Part shown: positions 46,756 to 59,018 of the stretch, piece after piece
Numbering within the stretch: the stretch's first letter is position 1
How the letters are laid out: each line of letters begins with the position of its first letter
From: Ceratopteris richardii
Taxonomy: Eukaryota > Streptophyta > Polypodiopsida > Polypodiales > Pteridaceae
Direction: 5' to 3'
Assembly: GCA_020310875.1 (NCBI GenBank)
Contig: CM035413.1
Span: forward strand, 185,723,855-185,787,854
DNA: 64,000 nt
Position numbers and translations under genes: made by a program
The notes under the pieces: model-generated
What the model saw: the letters and a program-made list of their open reading frames with translations, nothing else
Database searches by the model: none
What the model was told of the DNA's origin: nothing

Positions 46756-47908
46756 TGTTGAAGAATCACTCACTAAGTAGACATAAAGACATGAAGACAT
46801 ATGAAAGATAAAGAAAGACGAAGAGAAGCAGAAACAAAGCATTCAAAAAATCAAGCCTTAGTGAAGGGACAAATTCACGGCTGTAACATAGTACATAGAA
46901 ACTTCCAGAATTACGAGTTTTTTGAATCTTGGATCAAAGATGTATATAAGTGAGTTTTGCATAGAAGATTATAGAGAAAAAGTTGAGATATAGAACTGCA
47001 CGTATGTAGAGATGAATTGTAGAACCTGAACTGTCAGGTATTCATCTATAAGAGAGATGGTAAGGAAGAACTACTCCGAATAGGAGAGTTTTCCATGGCT
47101 ATGAGCGAAGTGAGGCCAAGCCATTCTGTACACATCTTCTCTAATAGAAAACACATGTTTGTGTGGAAAGATTTGAGCGCATTTTTCTTGAGTGAAGAAA
47201 TCTAAGTGATTTCATGTTACCGTGAAAGTTAGTTAAGAGTTATAGTTTTGTCAGCGCACATTTTATGGTATTTCTACAAGTTAGATCTCACAGTATAGTG
47301 TAAAGTTTTTCATGAGAGATAGCTTATCTTGCTAGTCCCAACTACAAATTGATCAAAAGAGTTTTGTGAAACGGGACATGTACGCACAGTACTGTGTCTG
47401 TCAATAAAGGCATCCAAAACAGATGAATGTTTCTCTCAAACTTCAGATAAAGTTTATTCACTGAAGGAAGCTCAGTTATTACTTTCTTACTTCATCTACA
47501 ATCATTTGAAAGTAATTACAAACAGAATTGCAGTTGATTCTAGTAACATTCCGGTAATATTACAGTGAGATTACGGTGACAGTCTGGTAACAGTCTGATG
47601 AAGTTTTGGTGATATTCTGGTGAGTTCAAAACATAGTTTTTGGCACATTTAAGTGGCGAAAAGAATTTCTAACAGTAAGCAAGCAAAGATTTGTAAAGAT
47701 CGAAGTAAATCAGATCAGAATTGAAGCCTGAAGAAAAGGCAAAGTTTCCTATAAAGTGAATTTTCAAATTTCACTAAATACAATTATAAAGTTTTCAGTT
47801 CCAGAAAGGTTGCTAAGCTACTGATGATTATAGAGGTGTTCTAATATCACTCTAGCTTAGTTCTTGTGGCGTGAAGATTTCCATAGTTTATTCTTTTTCA
47901 CGTCAACA
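46756..47908 (+). repeat. 5' LTR of copia E2
   Basis: About 1150 bases, starting tgttgaagaatcactcac and ending cacgtcaaca. Short blocks recall the E1 LTR ('atagaggtgttct', 'cgtcaaca'), and a TATA-like 'tgtatataagtgag' lies near 46940. Limits inferred from the TG...CA ends and the adjacent primer site. Confidence 0.7.
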
Positions 47909-47910
47909 AG

Positions 47911-47922
47911 TGGTATCAGAGC
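47911..47922 (+). other. Primer-binding site of copia E2
   Basis: tggtatcagagc two bases after the LTR end. Confidence 0.85.
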
Positions 47923-48138
47923 AGAAAGATTCTGAAGAGCAGAAAGGTCCTCAAGAGTAAACGAAAGTGAAGATACAAAGGAAATTGAATAATTCTCATA
48001 AGAAAGGTGAAAGGTGAGATGATCAACAACAAACGACATCAGAAAAAGCATTTCGAAGTCATTCTCAAGGGTAAAGGTTTATGAAAGGTAAAATCTTTTA
48101 ACAGTATACTCACCGACAGTAACAGAAACAAGAAGATC

Positions 48139-49096
48139 ATGGCATATCACATTTCTATTGACAAATTGGACAGAGATAATTATCCCGCATGGGTGATGCG
48201 AAAGGAAGCTTTACTTATGAGTAAGGACTTAATGATATATGTAATAGGAGAAGAAAAGAAGCCTACTTTTGGAGACGATAGTCAACCGAAGAAAGAAGAA
48301 TTAGAAGCTTTGAAGCTGTGGCAGAAGAAAGATGCAACGGCAAGAGCTTATATCTACGATACCATTACAGATCATTTGTTACCACACATTAGAGGTTTGG
48401 AAAAAGCGGAAGATATATGGAACACATTGGAAGATCACTTCCAAAACACTACCAAAGCTAGGAAGGCTAGCTTATGGTCAGAATTTACAACGTTCAAGAA
48501 AAAGAAAAGTCAAAGCATTAGTGATTATGTCACTAAGATGAAGGACTTAGCAGACAATCTTGGATCTATTGATGAGGATATTGAAGATCACAGATTAATA
48601 GCACAATTGCTTGCAGGATTGAGAGGAGATATAAGGTGGAAACCTTTCGTACTTTCAACTGAACTTTCATTAAAACATTTTTGTACCAGATTTAAATCAG
48701 TTGCTTGGACTAATGCTAACATTTGAGCAAGATTTGAAGATAGATGGAGATAAAGGACATAGTTCTGCTATGTACGCAAAGAATAAGAAGAAAGGTGATA
48801 AATGTAAAGAAAAAGATGAAGAAGAGATGAGTACACAAGCAAATTATGCAAGAGGAAGAGGTAATGTCAAAAGTAAAAGTAGAGGTAATACAAAAGGAAG
48901 AGGTAATCAGAATAACAACAAGAAGTCTTGTTGGATCTATGGCTTAAGCAATCATTTGGCTCATGATTGCTGGCATAATTATCAAGGATCAAGTCACAAT
49001 GAGAATAACAATAGCAGAGGCAGAAGCGAAAGATATCAAAGAGGTACACAAAACCAAAGAGGTGGATATGGTAGAGGTGGAGCAAGAAGTTGTTGA
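48139..49096 (+). pseudogene. Copia E2 gag region
   Basis: Opens MAYHISIDKLDRDNYPAWVM and contains 'TITDHLLPHIRGLEKAEDIW', 'SISDYVTKMKDLADNLGSI' and 'WKPFVLSTELSLKHF', then a glycine/arginine/asparagine-rich tail with a zinc-knuckle block 'GLSNHLAHDC'. Closely parallels E1 and E3 gag. Broken. Confidence 0.85.
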
Positions 49097-49165
49097 CATA
49101 ATAAGTCTCACAACACTACCTACTACAACTATGCAAATGATACACAGAACGACAATCATATAACA

Positions 49166-50785
49166 TTGATGATGAATTCGATAAGTGTGTCAAAGAATGA
49201 AGATCTAAAGGTATTCTATATTGAATCTGGTTGTTCAAATCATTTGTCAGGAAATATAGAATTGTTATCAGAACTGGAAGGAGGTATTTCGAATCATACA
49301 ATACAAATAAGTGATAACACAAAACATAATGTACAGTCAATTGGAAAAGTAAAGTGTAAGAATGGAGCTGACCTGCTAACAAATGTTTTGTATGTTCCAA
49401 CAATCCCAAAGAATCTAATCAGCATGGGACAGATAGTAGAAAAAGGTTTTCAAGTCAGGTTTACAAATGAAGGAGTATTTGTTGAAGATCCAGAGAACGG
49501 ATAAAATCAAATTGTCTATGGTAAAAAGGAAGGTAGAATTTTTACTCTTAAAGTGCAAGAAAATGTTGGTCAAGCTTTAATCACACATGGTGATGAAGTA
49601 TTTACAGAATTAGACCTCTGGCATAAGAGGTTAGGGCATTTTAATGAAAAAGGAATCAAAACTATGGTGGAAAAACAATCCTTAAGAGGATTACCAAATA
49701 TGAAGAATCAACATATGATTCACAAATGTGAAGCCTGTCAAATGGGAAAAGCACACATGTTACCATTTCAGAAGAAGGGTTACAAACATGATGGTTTGCT
49801 AGAGCTCATACATATAGATGTATGGGGACCAACAAAAGAAGGGTCTATCAGTGGCTCAAGGTATTATGTTGTTTTTATTGATGATGCAACAAGATGGATA
49901 ACTCTTTACATTTTGAAAGAGAAGTCAGAAGTGTTTGGAGCTTTCAAGCATTTTTGCATATGCTGAAAGACTTACAGGACAAAAGCTCAAAAGACTAAGG
50001 TCTGATGGAGGAGGAGACCAGAGCAATGTCAAAGGAGAAGAATTGTCCAAATCATCTTTGGGCTGAGGTTGTAAATACAGACACATATCTTGTAAACAGA
50101 TTACCATGTGAAGCTTTAAATGGAATGACTCCTTATGAAGCCTGGTGGGGTAAGAAACCAACAATTGATCATTGCAAAGTGTTTGGATCAGTTGCTTATG
50201 CTTATGTACCATCAAAACTTAGACATAAGCTTGAACCAAAAGCTGAAAAATACGTGTTCATTGGATATGATGAAAAGCAAATGGGTTATAGGTTATGGAG
50301 TCCTTTAACCAAACAATTTATTGTTTCCAGAGATGTGACATTTGATGAAGAAAAAAGTTGGTATGCAGATAAAGAGCATAATGATGTAACGATTGAAGAA
50401 GAGATAAGAAGAAATGAAAAAGGTAAATCACATATGCAGGTAAATGGAGATGAAGATTATATGCTGGCAAGTACATCCAGGTTTGGATCAGCTATGAGAA
50501 ATGAAGATGCACCGAGATTTGATGAAGAAGTGTATTCAGATACAGATGAAGAATATGAACCAAGAAGGTCAAATAGATTAAGGAAACAACCAACAAGGTA
50601 TTCCTATGATACTTCTTATTTGACTCAAAAAAACTATGCTTATTTAGTAAAGGAAGCTGAAGAACCTCATAATTATAGTGAAGCGAAAGGTAAGGAAAAA
50701 TGGGAAGAAGCAATGAAGGAGGAATTCAATGCACTTGAGGAGAACAAGACTTGGGAACTTGTTCCAAAACCAAATGGTAAGAAAT
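49166..50785 (+). pseudogene. Copia E2 protease, integrase and RT-start region
   Basis: 'NVLYVPTIPKNLISMGQI' (protease end), 'LDLWHKRLGHFNEKGIKTM' (about 49610-49665), 'CEACQMGKAHMLPF', 'HIDVWGPTKEGSISGSRYY' (integrase core), 'MTPYEAWWGKKPTIDHCKVF' (about 50125-50185) and 'YVFIGYDEKQMGYRLW'. Broken. Confidence 0.85.
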
Positions 50786-51645
50786 CAATCTCAAGAAGCT
50801 CAATGCTGCTACTATTAGGGATAATTATCCACTGTCAATTAACGACCATTTATTGGAAAGAGTAGTTGGCAAAGAGGTGTATAATTTTCTTGATGGTTTC
50901 TTTGGATACAATCAAGTGGCTGTAGCCCCAGAAAATCTTTGTGAGGTTTGGGCTACGATTAAAAATCATCAATGATAGGGGAACTCATTTTGTCAATGAG
51001 GTCATAGAACATCTTCTAAATGAGTTCTTAGTAACACAAAGGCTCTAAGAACCCTACCACCCCCAAGCAAATGGTTTAGCCGAGAGCACCAATGCATTTT
51101 TGTGTGGAGTCTTGTAAAGGATAATCAATAATAAGCGGTCAAATTGGGATAATCAATTACATCATACTCTTTGGGCATATAGAGTTGCTTATAAAACCAG
51201 CATTGAACAACACCTTTCAATTTGGTGTATGGACAAAATGCTATCTTACCCATGGAGTTCTTGATTCCAACCCTAAAAGTGGCAAAGATGTTAGATTGGA
51301 CAGAACATGAGTTTGTAAACAAAATCTCGGAACTAGAAAAGTTAGGGGCTACTATGTTATAAGCCATCAACTCTTTGTATGCTAACAAAAGGAGATAGAA
51401 AAATTACTTTAACATGCACATAAAAGAGAAGGATTTGAATGAGGGAGACCTAGTCCTAGCATTCACCATCAAGGAAATGGGCAAGAAATCGCACAAGAGA
51501 GGACATGGACCATATATCCTACACAAGATTAGCAATAGTGGAGTCATGCAATTTGCAACCCTAGAAGGTCAAGTCATGCCCAAGTACATAAGTGGATGTA
51601 GGGTCAAAAACTACCTAGAGCCTCTCAGTGAACAACAATGGTAGA
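50786..51645 (+). mobile_element. Gypsy fossil J, RT remnant and integrase end
   Basis: Gypsy RT blocks 'NAATIRDNYPLSINDHLLER' and 'NFLDGFFGYNQVAV' (about 50795-50930), then integrase C-terminal sequence: 'QNAILPMEFLIPTLKVAKML' (about 51235-51295), 'HIKEKDLNEGDLVLAF' and 'GHGPYILHKISNSG' (51420-51545). It continues J after the copia E2 insertion; only these parts of pol are recognisable. Confidence 0.75.
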
Positions 51646-52328
51646 GATTACACATAGGAAGGCATATGCAAAAAGAGTTGGAGATCATCAACGAAGAAGC
51701 TCAACAAGAAGCTAGGGAGAGAATCGTGAAAATCAAACAAAAGATGAGATAGTCCTCACTCCACTTTTCATTGGTGATCTTGTATAGCTCACATTTTTCT
51801 ATTTTTTTGATTTATCATCTTTTTGCATGTTCGTCTACATGTTATGAATAAGTGTACACATGTGTCCAAGCAGCCAAAGGGGATTTATAGCTTATGCACT
51901 GCAATGTTGAGAAGACAAGCACATCACTATAAGAAACCCTAATTGCTCTTGCACTAAACTACACACATACAAACACTCAATAAAGGCTTCTGAGCACAGG
52001 GAGGCCATTTTTTACACACCAACTTCATTCAAGAGATCCAACACCAATGCAGCAACCAACCTTTAACCTACATTCTCAATATTACAAAGAATTGGGGGGG
52101 GGGGGGGGGGGGGGGGGGGGAGGAAAAATGCCAAAATCAACGAAAGATAGAAAAAGAGAAGCAAAGTAAGGAGGTGTATAGCAAGGAGGAGGTGTACAGA
52201 GAAGAATTGTTTTCACCTTGCCAAAGAAAAGATAGATTAAGTGTTGTTTGAAACTAAAACACAGACATGCACTAAAGGCTTATGATATGAATAGGAAGTT
52301 TGTTTTTCTTTTCAAAAAGAAGTTTGTC
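51646..52328. other. No recognised gene
   Basis: Downstream flank of gypsy J. Contains a G homopolymer (52094-52120). No LTR matching the J 5' block was found. Confidence 0.4.
52094..52120. repeat. G27 homopolymer
   Basis: 27 consecutive G followed by agg; the longest homopolymer in the window and unusual in such AT-rich DNA. Confidence 0.9.
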
Positions 52329-52630
52329 CCGGTTTGCTGGCCTGGTGGTTGGTCCTCTCGCCTCTTGAGGCGGGGGCGAGGGTTCAACCCCTGGCAGCAA
52401 CATGTAGGGAGATTTGAACCCTGGAAATTGTTGTATGTGGCTGTTGGCCACCGTTTGACCATCCTCGCAATAGTTGTGACCGCCGTTTAACCTATTCTTG
52501 TAAACCCCTGTTCTTGTGGGATAAGGGGGGTCCCATGGGTACTATGCCCTTCCTTGTACAGTTGTAATTTCAAAGTTAAAGTCCGGGGGAGTAGGCCTCG
52601 ACCGAACCTCCATTAAAAAAAAAAAGAAAA
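52329..52630 (+). mobile_element. tRNA-headed SINE
   Basis: About 300 bases with an A-box-like tggcctggtggt (about 52338-52350), a B box gggttcaacccc (52379-52391) at normal pol III spacing, a tRNA-unrelated body and an A-rich tail (52615-52630). It is GC-richer than its surroundings. A short run aaaaagaa on both sides may be the target duplication, but the A-tail makes this unclear. The arrangement is that of a plant tRNA-derived SINE, which moves using LINE enzymes; it is not a functional tRNA gene, as no full cloverleaf is apparent. Confidence 0.75.
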
Positions 52631-52850
52631 GGGATTCAAAATTTTCTTCATTTTTTTCAAGAGTGCTATTTTGAGAAATTTTAATTTTAGAAATAGTAAG
52701 CCTTCAACCTATTGTGAGTGTGCGTTTATGTGATAAATAATAAGTGGTCCAAGTTCATGAGGCTTTTGTTGTGTTCCTTTAATCTTTCATTCTTTGTGAT
52801 GTTTTTCTTGAGTCGTGAATTGAGAAATCCAATAGCAAGTCTAAAAGGTT

Positions 52851-53740
52851 TTGAAGGAGCTAATCAAACTCAAGCTTTTGACTTTGACAGATGGCCCAAG
52901 AGATGCTAAAAAACGTTTGGTCATAGCTCAATCTAGGGGACATTGGTTCCTTGATGCATGGGAGGCTGACGAAGAAGCTAAGCAAAACCTAACAAGAATG
53001 GCCAGATACGTCTACATGCTGAAGTCTCGAGGATTCAAATTTAGCATGGTCACCTTGGATATAATGAAATTACACAAGCATGATGACATTAAAGAGATTT
53101 GGAGGGAGGCAGGGATCCATGGATTCCTAGATTTGGATCTCATCATGATAGACATCCCAAGATGTATCACAACTATGGAAACCATGGATAGGCACACGTG
53201 GAGGGAGAGTGACCAAACAGAGTATTTGATGTGCTAGGTGCAAGATTTCAAAGGGTAAATGAAGACCATCAAGATCAACCAAGCCCTAGTCAAGGAAGCT
53301 TTGAAGTTTAAAGGTGGAAAGAACTACAAAATGAATGATATTAGAAAGGGTATGGACCGGTATAGAGAAATCAAGAAATCCCAGACTTTGAAGGTTGACC
53401 TATGAAAAGCAATACCAAAAGATGTTGGATGATTACTCAGATAAGGAAACCGATTGGACACAATAAGAACTGGAAGCATATGAGAAAGCTCATGAGAACC
53501 TACTGGAATAAAAAACTGAGGCGACCTTTGTCAAAAGGGAGAAATCATTAAGAAGAATCTTTGAATAGCTGAACCTTGCCAAAGATCAGAGAAAACTGGT
53601 ACCTCCCAAGAAGGTGAAAGTGGTGCCCCCCACCAAAAGTAAAGAGGTAGTGGTTGAGACAAGGGAATTTTGGTGCGAGTGTCCAAGCCATCACACTTGG
53701 CTAAGCATGGAAACAAATATATACTATCACTTCATGAAGC
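52851..53740 (+). pseudogene. Unrecognised coding remnant N
   Basis: A fairly coding-like frame (52851-53237) with 'SRGHWFLDAWEADEEAKQNL' and 'WREAGIHGFLDLDLIMIDI', followed by a lysine/glutamate-rich charged stretch to about 53600 and a Cys/His-containing 'WCECPSHHTWL' (about 53672-53705). I do not recognise the family. It lies downstream of gypsy J and directly upstream of the copia F LTR. It could be gag-like or accessory coding sequence of a gypsy element, or a degraded host gene. Several interruptions. Confidence 0.35.
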
Positions 53741-53742
53741 AT

Positions 53743-54714
53743 GTGAACTTTGGCTTGTAATACTTGGCCATTTATCGTTTCTAAAAGTTGTTTTGAAGAG
53801 AATCTTGTAAGTCCACACATCTCGTGAAGGTAGAAAGCATATTAGCTATGACTTTTCAATGAGATAATATCTCCTAGCTTGGAATAGAACTTTTAGGTAA
53901 AGCCAAGCTTGAATTCAAATTCAAACTTGGAGGTAAAACATCTATAAAAATGGCTTGTAATCTCGTAGCCCCCATTTCTGAGCTTATTGATGATCTTTTG
54001 TAGATTCTAAGTAGCTTTCATCTTATTTCACTTAGATCACTATCATTGTGCATCATCTCTATGCCAATGATTATGTACAACAATTTATAATACATTACAT
54101 TATTGATTATCTCTGTTCATCTCTCTCCTATAACTACTCAGAACAGTGTACTTTGAATGATCATATCTCAGTGTGTTCTTATCCATTTTTCATGTTCTAA
54201 AGCTTGTTGGAACAAACTCAAAGTCTACTTCAGGTTTTCAAATTTTGAAGACATTCTCTTCAGCCAATTGGGAGAAACTGGCATCGAAGTGCTCTCTGAT
54301 CATTCTCTATGTAGCACCTTAAAAATCGGGGGTAAGCACCCAATTGCTAAAGTGATTTCTCATTGTATGGTTCATCATTTTACGTGATTCCACTTGGAAT
54401 CATTAGCTCTACGTTACGTAGATACCCTCAAAAGGAATTTTCCTTATTGATACTGTACTGAGAGCACTCTGCAAAATATCCAGTAGGTGTCAAGACCAAA
54501 ATAGCAAGTTTTTGGTCACTTGCTAATTGCAAAGTTATCTGTTTTGGTCTAATTGTTTGAATCATCATCTCCAAAGTGCAGAGGTACTTATTTGGTGTCA
54601 TTTGCAAGCTAAGAGGGACTACTACATAACCTTGAAGTGAAATAGGGTAGGTACTAAGAAGGTTTTGGCAGTACCACCTCACTTCCTAGAGGTATCAATC
54701 CATCTCTTACAACA
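53743..54714 (+). repeat. 5' LTR of copia F (left edge approximate)
   Basis: Ends cttacaaca just before the primer site at 54716. Contains a TATA-like 'catctataaaaatgg' near 53940 and 'ttgaattcaaattc'. The left limit is inferred from a possible tgtgaacttt start; no 3' partner is in the window. Confidence 0.5.
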
Positions 54715-54715
54715 G

Positions 54716-54727
54716 TGGTATCAGAGC
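54716..54727 (+). other. Primer-binding site of copia F
   Basis: tggtatcagagc, canonical copia site. Confidence 0.85.
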
Positions 54728-54739
54728 AATTGAGGTAAA

Positions 54740-56945
54740 ATGGGAGATGGTTTCCCTTCTTTTATAGATAAATTGGACAAGAATAACTATCCAGCATGTT
54801 CATTGAGGATGAAGACATACTTACAAGGAAGGAGTCTCTATGGATACATATCAGAAGATGAGGAGATGCCGATTTTTAGAAGCAAAGGGCAACCTACAAG
54901 GAGGAGCTTGAAAGACTCAACTCATGGTGTGCCAAAGATGCTCTAGCAAGGTCATACTTACTTAACTCTATCTCTAACTTCCTTCTTCCACACATTAGGA
55001 ACTGTAAAACCTCCCAAGAGACTTGGGATACATTGTTTTCATACTTTTCTTCCAACACAAGAGCTAGAAAAAATCAATTGTGGATTGAGTTTACTACTCA
55101 AAGGAAGCAACCCAAGCAGAATGTTTCAGAGTTTGTGACCAAATTCAAAGATGTGGCTGATCAATTGGCAAGCATAGGAGAGGAGATTGAAGAAGAGAAA
55201 ATAGTGAGACAAATAATAAATGGCATCAAGGCAGATGATAAGTGGGAAGGCTTCACAACTACTATGGACTTATACATGGACATGTAGATTCCAGATCTTA
55301 CCACACTCATGGGACAACTCTTTACCCATGAAGCCAATCTCAACAAAAATGGACAACCATCAAAAGGTAACAACTCTTCTGCCCTATACACAGATAAAAG
55401 AAAGTCTAAAGAGAAATGGAAAAGCAAGAAAGTAGAGGATGAAGGTACTACTTCTCAAGCTAACTATGCAGGGAGAGGTAGGAACTCAAGAGGAAGGGGT
55501 AGAGGAGGTAAGCAAGGTATGGGGAGACCTTTCAACTCTTCCCCATGCAACATATGTGGACTCTCTAATCACACTACATATGAGTGCTATAGGAACTTCA
55601 AGAATCAGAGAGGAAGAGGATATCAAAGAGGTGGCTACTCACAATCAAGAGGAAGGTTCAACCATAACCAAGGCTACAACCATGGATACAACAATAGTTA
55701 CAACAACAATTATCAAGGAGGATACAAATGAAGAAAGTACTTCAACAATTATATACAGGATCAAGAGGATTCTCTTTTCATTATGAATATGAATTCAAAA
55801 TAAGCTATGAATGATGAGCACCTCTTCTATATTGACTTAGGATGTTCAAACCATGTAGCAAGCAATGTAGCTCTTCTTTCTGATCTTGAGGAGCCCAAGG
55901 GAAAGCACCAATTACAAACAAGTGATGACACCAAGCACTCAATGGTCAAGGTAGGAAGTGTCAAAACTTCTGATGGAAATAGAAATCTGTTGAGTAGGGT
56001 TCTTTATGTACCTACTATCACCAAGAATCTGATAAGTGTTGGATAGATAGTGGAAAAGGGTTTGTGGGTTAGGTTCAACAAATATGGATCTTTTGTGGAG
56101 GACCCCCAACATGGATTCAAGAGGATTTCCAAGGGAGAGAAAACAGGTAGACTATTTACATTTGAACTTGAGGACACTAGAAATTATGCACTTTATAACT
56201 ATAAGGATCAAACATTGTTTGAGCTTTAGAAATTATGCACTTTATAACTATAAGGATCAAACATTGTTTGAGCTTGAGATTTGGCATAAAAGATTAGGGC
56301 ATATTGGTGAGAGAACCTTGAAGCAAATATGTAGAGATCAATGTGTGCTTGGGATACCTAATGTATCCAAGCAACATATGATCTATTAATGTGGTGCTTG
56401 TCAGTTTCATAAATCACATAGGTTACCCTTTACAAAGAAAGGCTACATGCATGAGGATTACTTGGAACTTGTTCACACAGATGTGTGGGAACCAAGCAAG
56501 GACCCTTCAATTTCAGGCTCAAGGTATTATGTGTCATTCATTGATGATTTCACTAGGTGGACTATCCTGTACAGTTGCTTCAAGAAGTATCTTGCACTTG
56601 TGGAAAATCCAACAGGAAGAAGCCTAAAGAGGATAAGTTCAGATGGAGGAGGTGAGTACTTCTCCAATGAATTTGATGCATTCTTGTAGGACAGTGTTAT
56701 CAAAAGACAGATTACAACAAGGTACACCCCTGAGCAAAATGGGGTAGCAGAGAGGAGAAATAGGTTGATTGTGGAAACAGCTAGATCAATGCTTAATGAA
56801 AAAAGGTTACCAAATTATTTGTGGGCAAAAAGTGTATCTACTGCCACTTATCTTATTAACAAGTTGCCATCCAAATCACTTCATGGGATGACCCCATATG
56901 AAGCATGGCATGGTAGAAGGCCATAACTTGATCATTGTAGAATAT
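54740..56945 (+). mobile_element. Copia fossil F, gag to integrase
   Basis: Gag from 54740 (MGDGFPSFIDKLDKNNYPAC), with 'SEFVTKFKDVADQLASIGEE' (about 55125-55185), zinc knuckle 'CNICGLSNHTTYEC' (about 55548-55590) and a Gly/Arg/Asn-rich tail. Protease follows, 'FYIDLGCSNHVASN' (about 55825-55870), then pre-integrase 'LEIWHKRLGHIGERTL' (about 56270-56320) and integrase to 'MTPYEAWHGRRP' (about 56888-56925). At 56946 the LTR of copia H interrupts it. The rest is not seen. Same gag family as C. Roughly six interruptions. Confidence 0.85.
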
Positions 56946-57905
56946 TGTTGGAGTCAATGTCTAAATGGTCCAATAGCTTCTTTAGAAGTTGAATCTTCAA
57001 GTCCCAGATCTACCACAACCGACCACAGCGTATGAATATGTATTTAGAAGACTCCTTTAAGAAAAAGCACGTGGCAACATGGATATGCAAAAAGCCTCTT
57101 AAACGGGCCACCCGGGTTCAAATCTTGGTAGTTGCAACGGGGAAGCTTCTTTTTAAAGCAGAAGCAAAATAAATTTTTCAAAAATCAGATGAAGCCACTA
57201 TCGCGAGAGATTTTTGATTAAGCGATCATTCTTGATCGTATTTTTTTATGTGCTTTTGGAGTATTGCTTTTCATTAAAATTCATAACCTATTTAAAGAAG
57301 CATAGTCTCATTGTTGAGACATCACTCATCAAGCAATCCTCTCAAGGAGATCAAGGAGGAGTATCACATACTTGGAGGAGGTGATCACTCAAAGATCACA
57401 AGCCACTTCTTGGTGTTCTGAACCTTTGGAGGTGGAGCTTGGGTGAAGGAGAGGCTACTCTCTTGGAGCAAGAAGTCTTCTACAAGGTGGTGGTAACTAT
57501 CTTTTGTGATTTAACCTTATGTTTTGTTTTTAGGGTTTCTCTACCCTAATCACAAAATTAGGGTTGGTTGATTTACAATTTTGTTACACTATTTTGCGAG
57601 AATAAGGTTAGCTTCATTGCTTGTTCACTTCACACACACTTAGATTTTTCAACATAATCTAAATTTGTATCATCATCTTCTTGGATATTCTTCCATTAGT
57701 GAATGCACCACTTTATATGGTTGAGTAGTACTCCCATGTTGTAATTTGGACATCTATTTTTAGTGAGTAAGCATCCAGCTTATGTTCTCTATCCTTGTCT
57801 CAAGATTTCATTCTTTCTATCTCTCACTTATCATCTTAATTAATTAAGTGTGTATGCTCAAAAGGTTTTAGTATTGGAACGATCTTGGGACCCCAAATTC
57901 CAACA
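56946..57905 (+). repeat. 5' LTR of copia H
   Basis: About 960 bases, starting tgttggagtcaatgtctaaa and ending ttccaaca before the primer site. The first 385 bases or so match 63551-63931 closely, e.g. 'tatgaatatgtatttagaag' and 'aagcgatcatt'. A TATA-like 'aacctatttaaag' lies near 57287. It includes a tRNA-B-box-like gggttcaaatc at 57114-57124. Confidence 0.85.
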
Positions 57906-57907
57906 CT

Positions 57908-57919
57908 TGGTATCAGAGC
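57908..57919 (+). other. Primer-binding site of copia H
   Basis: tggtatcagagc directly after the LTR. Confidence 0.85.
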
Positions 57920-57945
57920 ATAATTGACATACACACTTAGTTAAG

Positions 57946-58983
57946 ATGACTGAGATTAGAATTGAGATTGAGGACAAGTTAGATGGATCTTCTAATTATC
58001 CCATGTGGAGTTTCATAATGATGAATATTTTAGTGACAAAGGATTTATGGAGATTGTCAATGGATCCTTAACAAGACCCAGATGAGAAGGCGAAGAAGGA
58101 GCCATATCAGCTTCAAGAAGTACTGGAATTACTATTACATAACCAACTGAAGAAGAGGTAACCACTTCGACATCCAGAGTCACAGGTAGGTCTTTACCTA
58201 CGGTTCCTCCTGCTGAAGATCAGGCAAGATGAGATGCTTTAGCACTTTCATTCATAGCAATGAGTGTAAAAAAGCATATTCTACCACAGATCAGATCTTG
58301 CAAAAGTTTTAGACAAGCTTGGTTAAAGCTTGAGAATCTTTTTCAGAGCAAAAATCCTGCTAGAAAAGCTCACTTAAGGAGACAACTAGCAAATACAAGG
58401 ATGAAAGCTGGTGAGTCAATTCAAACCCACATTACGAGACTCGTTGACTTGAGAGATCAACTTCTAAATGTAGGAGTTGAGATATCTGATGAAGAAATGG
58501 TAAAGACACTGATTAATTCACTTCTTATTTCATATCGATCTTTTATAACCACTCTTACCCTTACCACAAGAGATAGAGAGGTTACATTTGAAGAGTTAGA
58601 GTTCTTGTTGCTTCAAGATGAAGATCAATTGAAGGGAATGGAAGAGAATGAAGAAGCACTTTTATCTTCATAAAAGGATAAAAAGAAGAAGAAGGATAAG
58701 AAGGAAGAGCAATCCAAGAAGGAAAGTAGGTCCCTCTCACCTTCTAGTTCAGATTATGTTTCTACTACATCTAAAGATAAGTCTGCTAAGAAGAAGGAAG
58801 TAATATGTTTGTACTGCAAGAAACTTGGACATTTAAAAGTAGCATGTTATAAAAGGATTGCAACACAAAAGAAAAAGGCATCAAGTAATGTTGCAGAAGA
58901 TGATAAAAAAGGGAAATATCAAGGTGATTCTTATGCCTGTATCACCATTGAGGAAGTAGCTTTTCAAGATAGATTAGACATTT
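57946..58983 (+). pseudogene. Copia H gag region
   Basis: Opens MTEIRIEIEDKLDGSSNYPM. The UBN2-type gag core includes 'CKSFRQAWLKLENLFQSKN' and 'LRDQLLNVGVEISDEEMVKT' (about 58450-58510), then a lysine-rich linker and zinc knuckle 'CLYCKKLGHLKVACYKR' (about 58808-58858). It is a gag family distinct from E1-E3, which shows that H and the inner body E3 are different elements. Broken. Confidence 0.8.
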
Positions 58984-59006
58984 GGAGATTAAAAGGTCTC
59001 TAGCAG

Positions 59007-59018
59007 TGGTATCAGAGC
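59007..59018 (+). other. Primer-binding site of E3
   Basis: tggtatcagagc; the second such site within the span of H. Confidence 0.8.

Larger units (their letters stand above)
46756..50785 (+). mobile_element. Copia fossil E2, nested in gypsy J
   Basis: 5' LTR 46756-47908, primer site 47911-47922, gag 48139-49090 (zinc-knuckle region near 48930), protease 'FYIESGCSNHLSGN' (about 49210-49255), pre-integrase and integrase (49600-50250) and the start of the RT region ending 'NKTWELVPKPNGKK' (50740-50785), where gypsy J sequence resumes. No 3' LTR was found. Same gag/pol family as E1, but its LTR is only distantly similar. About five or six interruptions. Confidence 0.85.

Noticed and set aside
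52329-52400. Candidate tRNA gene
   Set aside because: A and B boxes are present but no full cloverleaf or acceptor-stem pairing is apparent, and the sequence continues into a SINE body with an A-tail.
57100-57135. tRNA-like B box gggttcaaatc in the copia H LTR
   Set aside because: It is inside an LTR, with a diverged copy in the other LTR (63715-63735) and no A box at suitable spacing.
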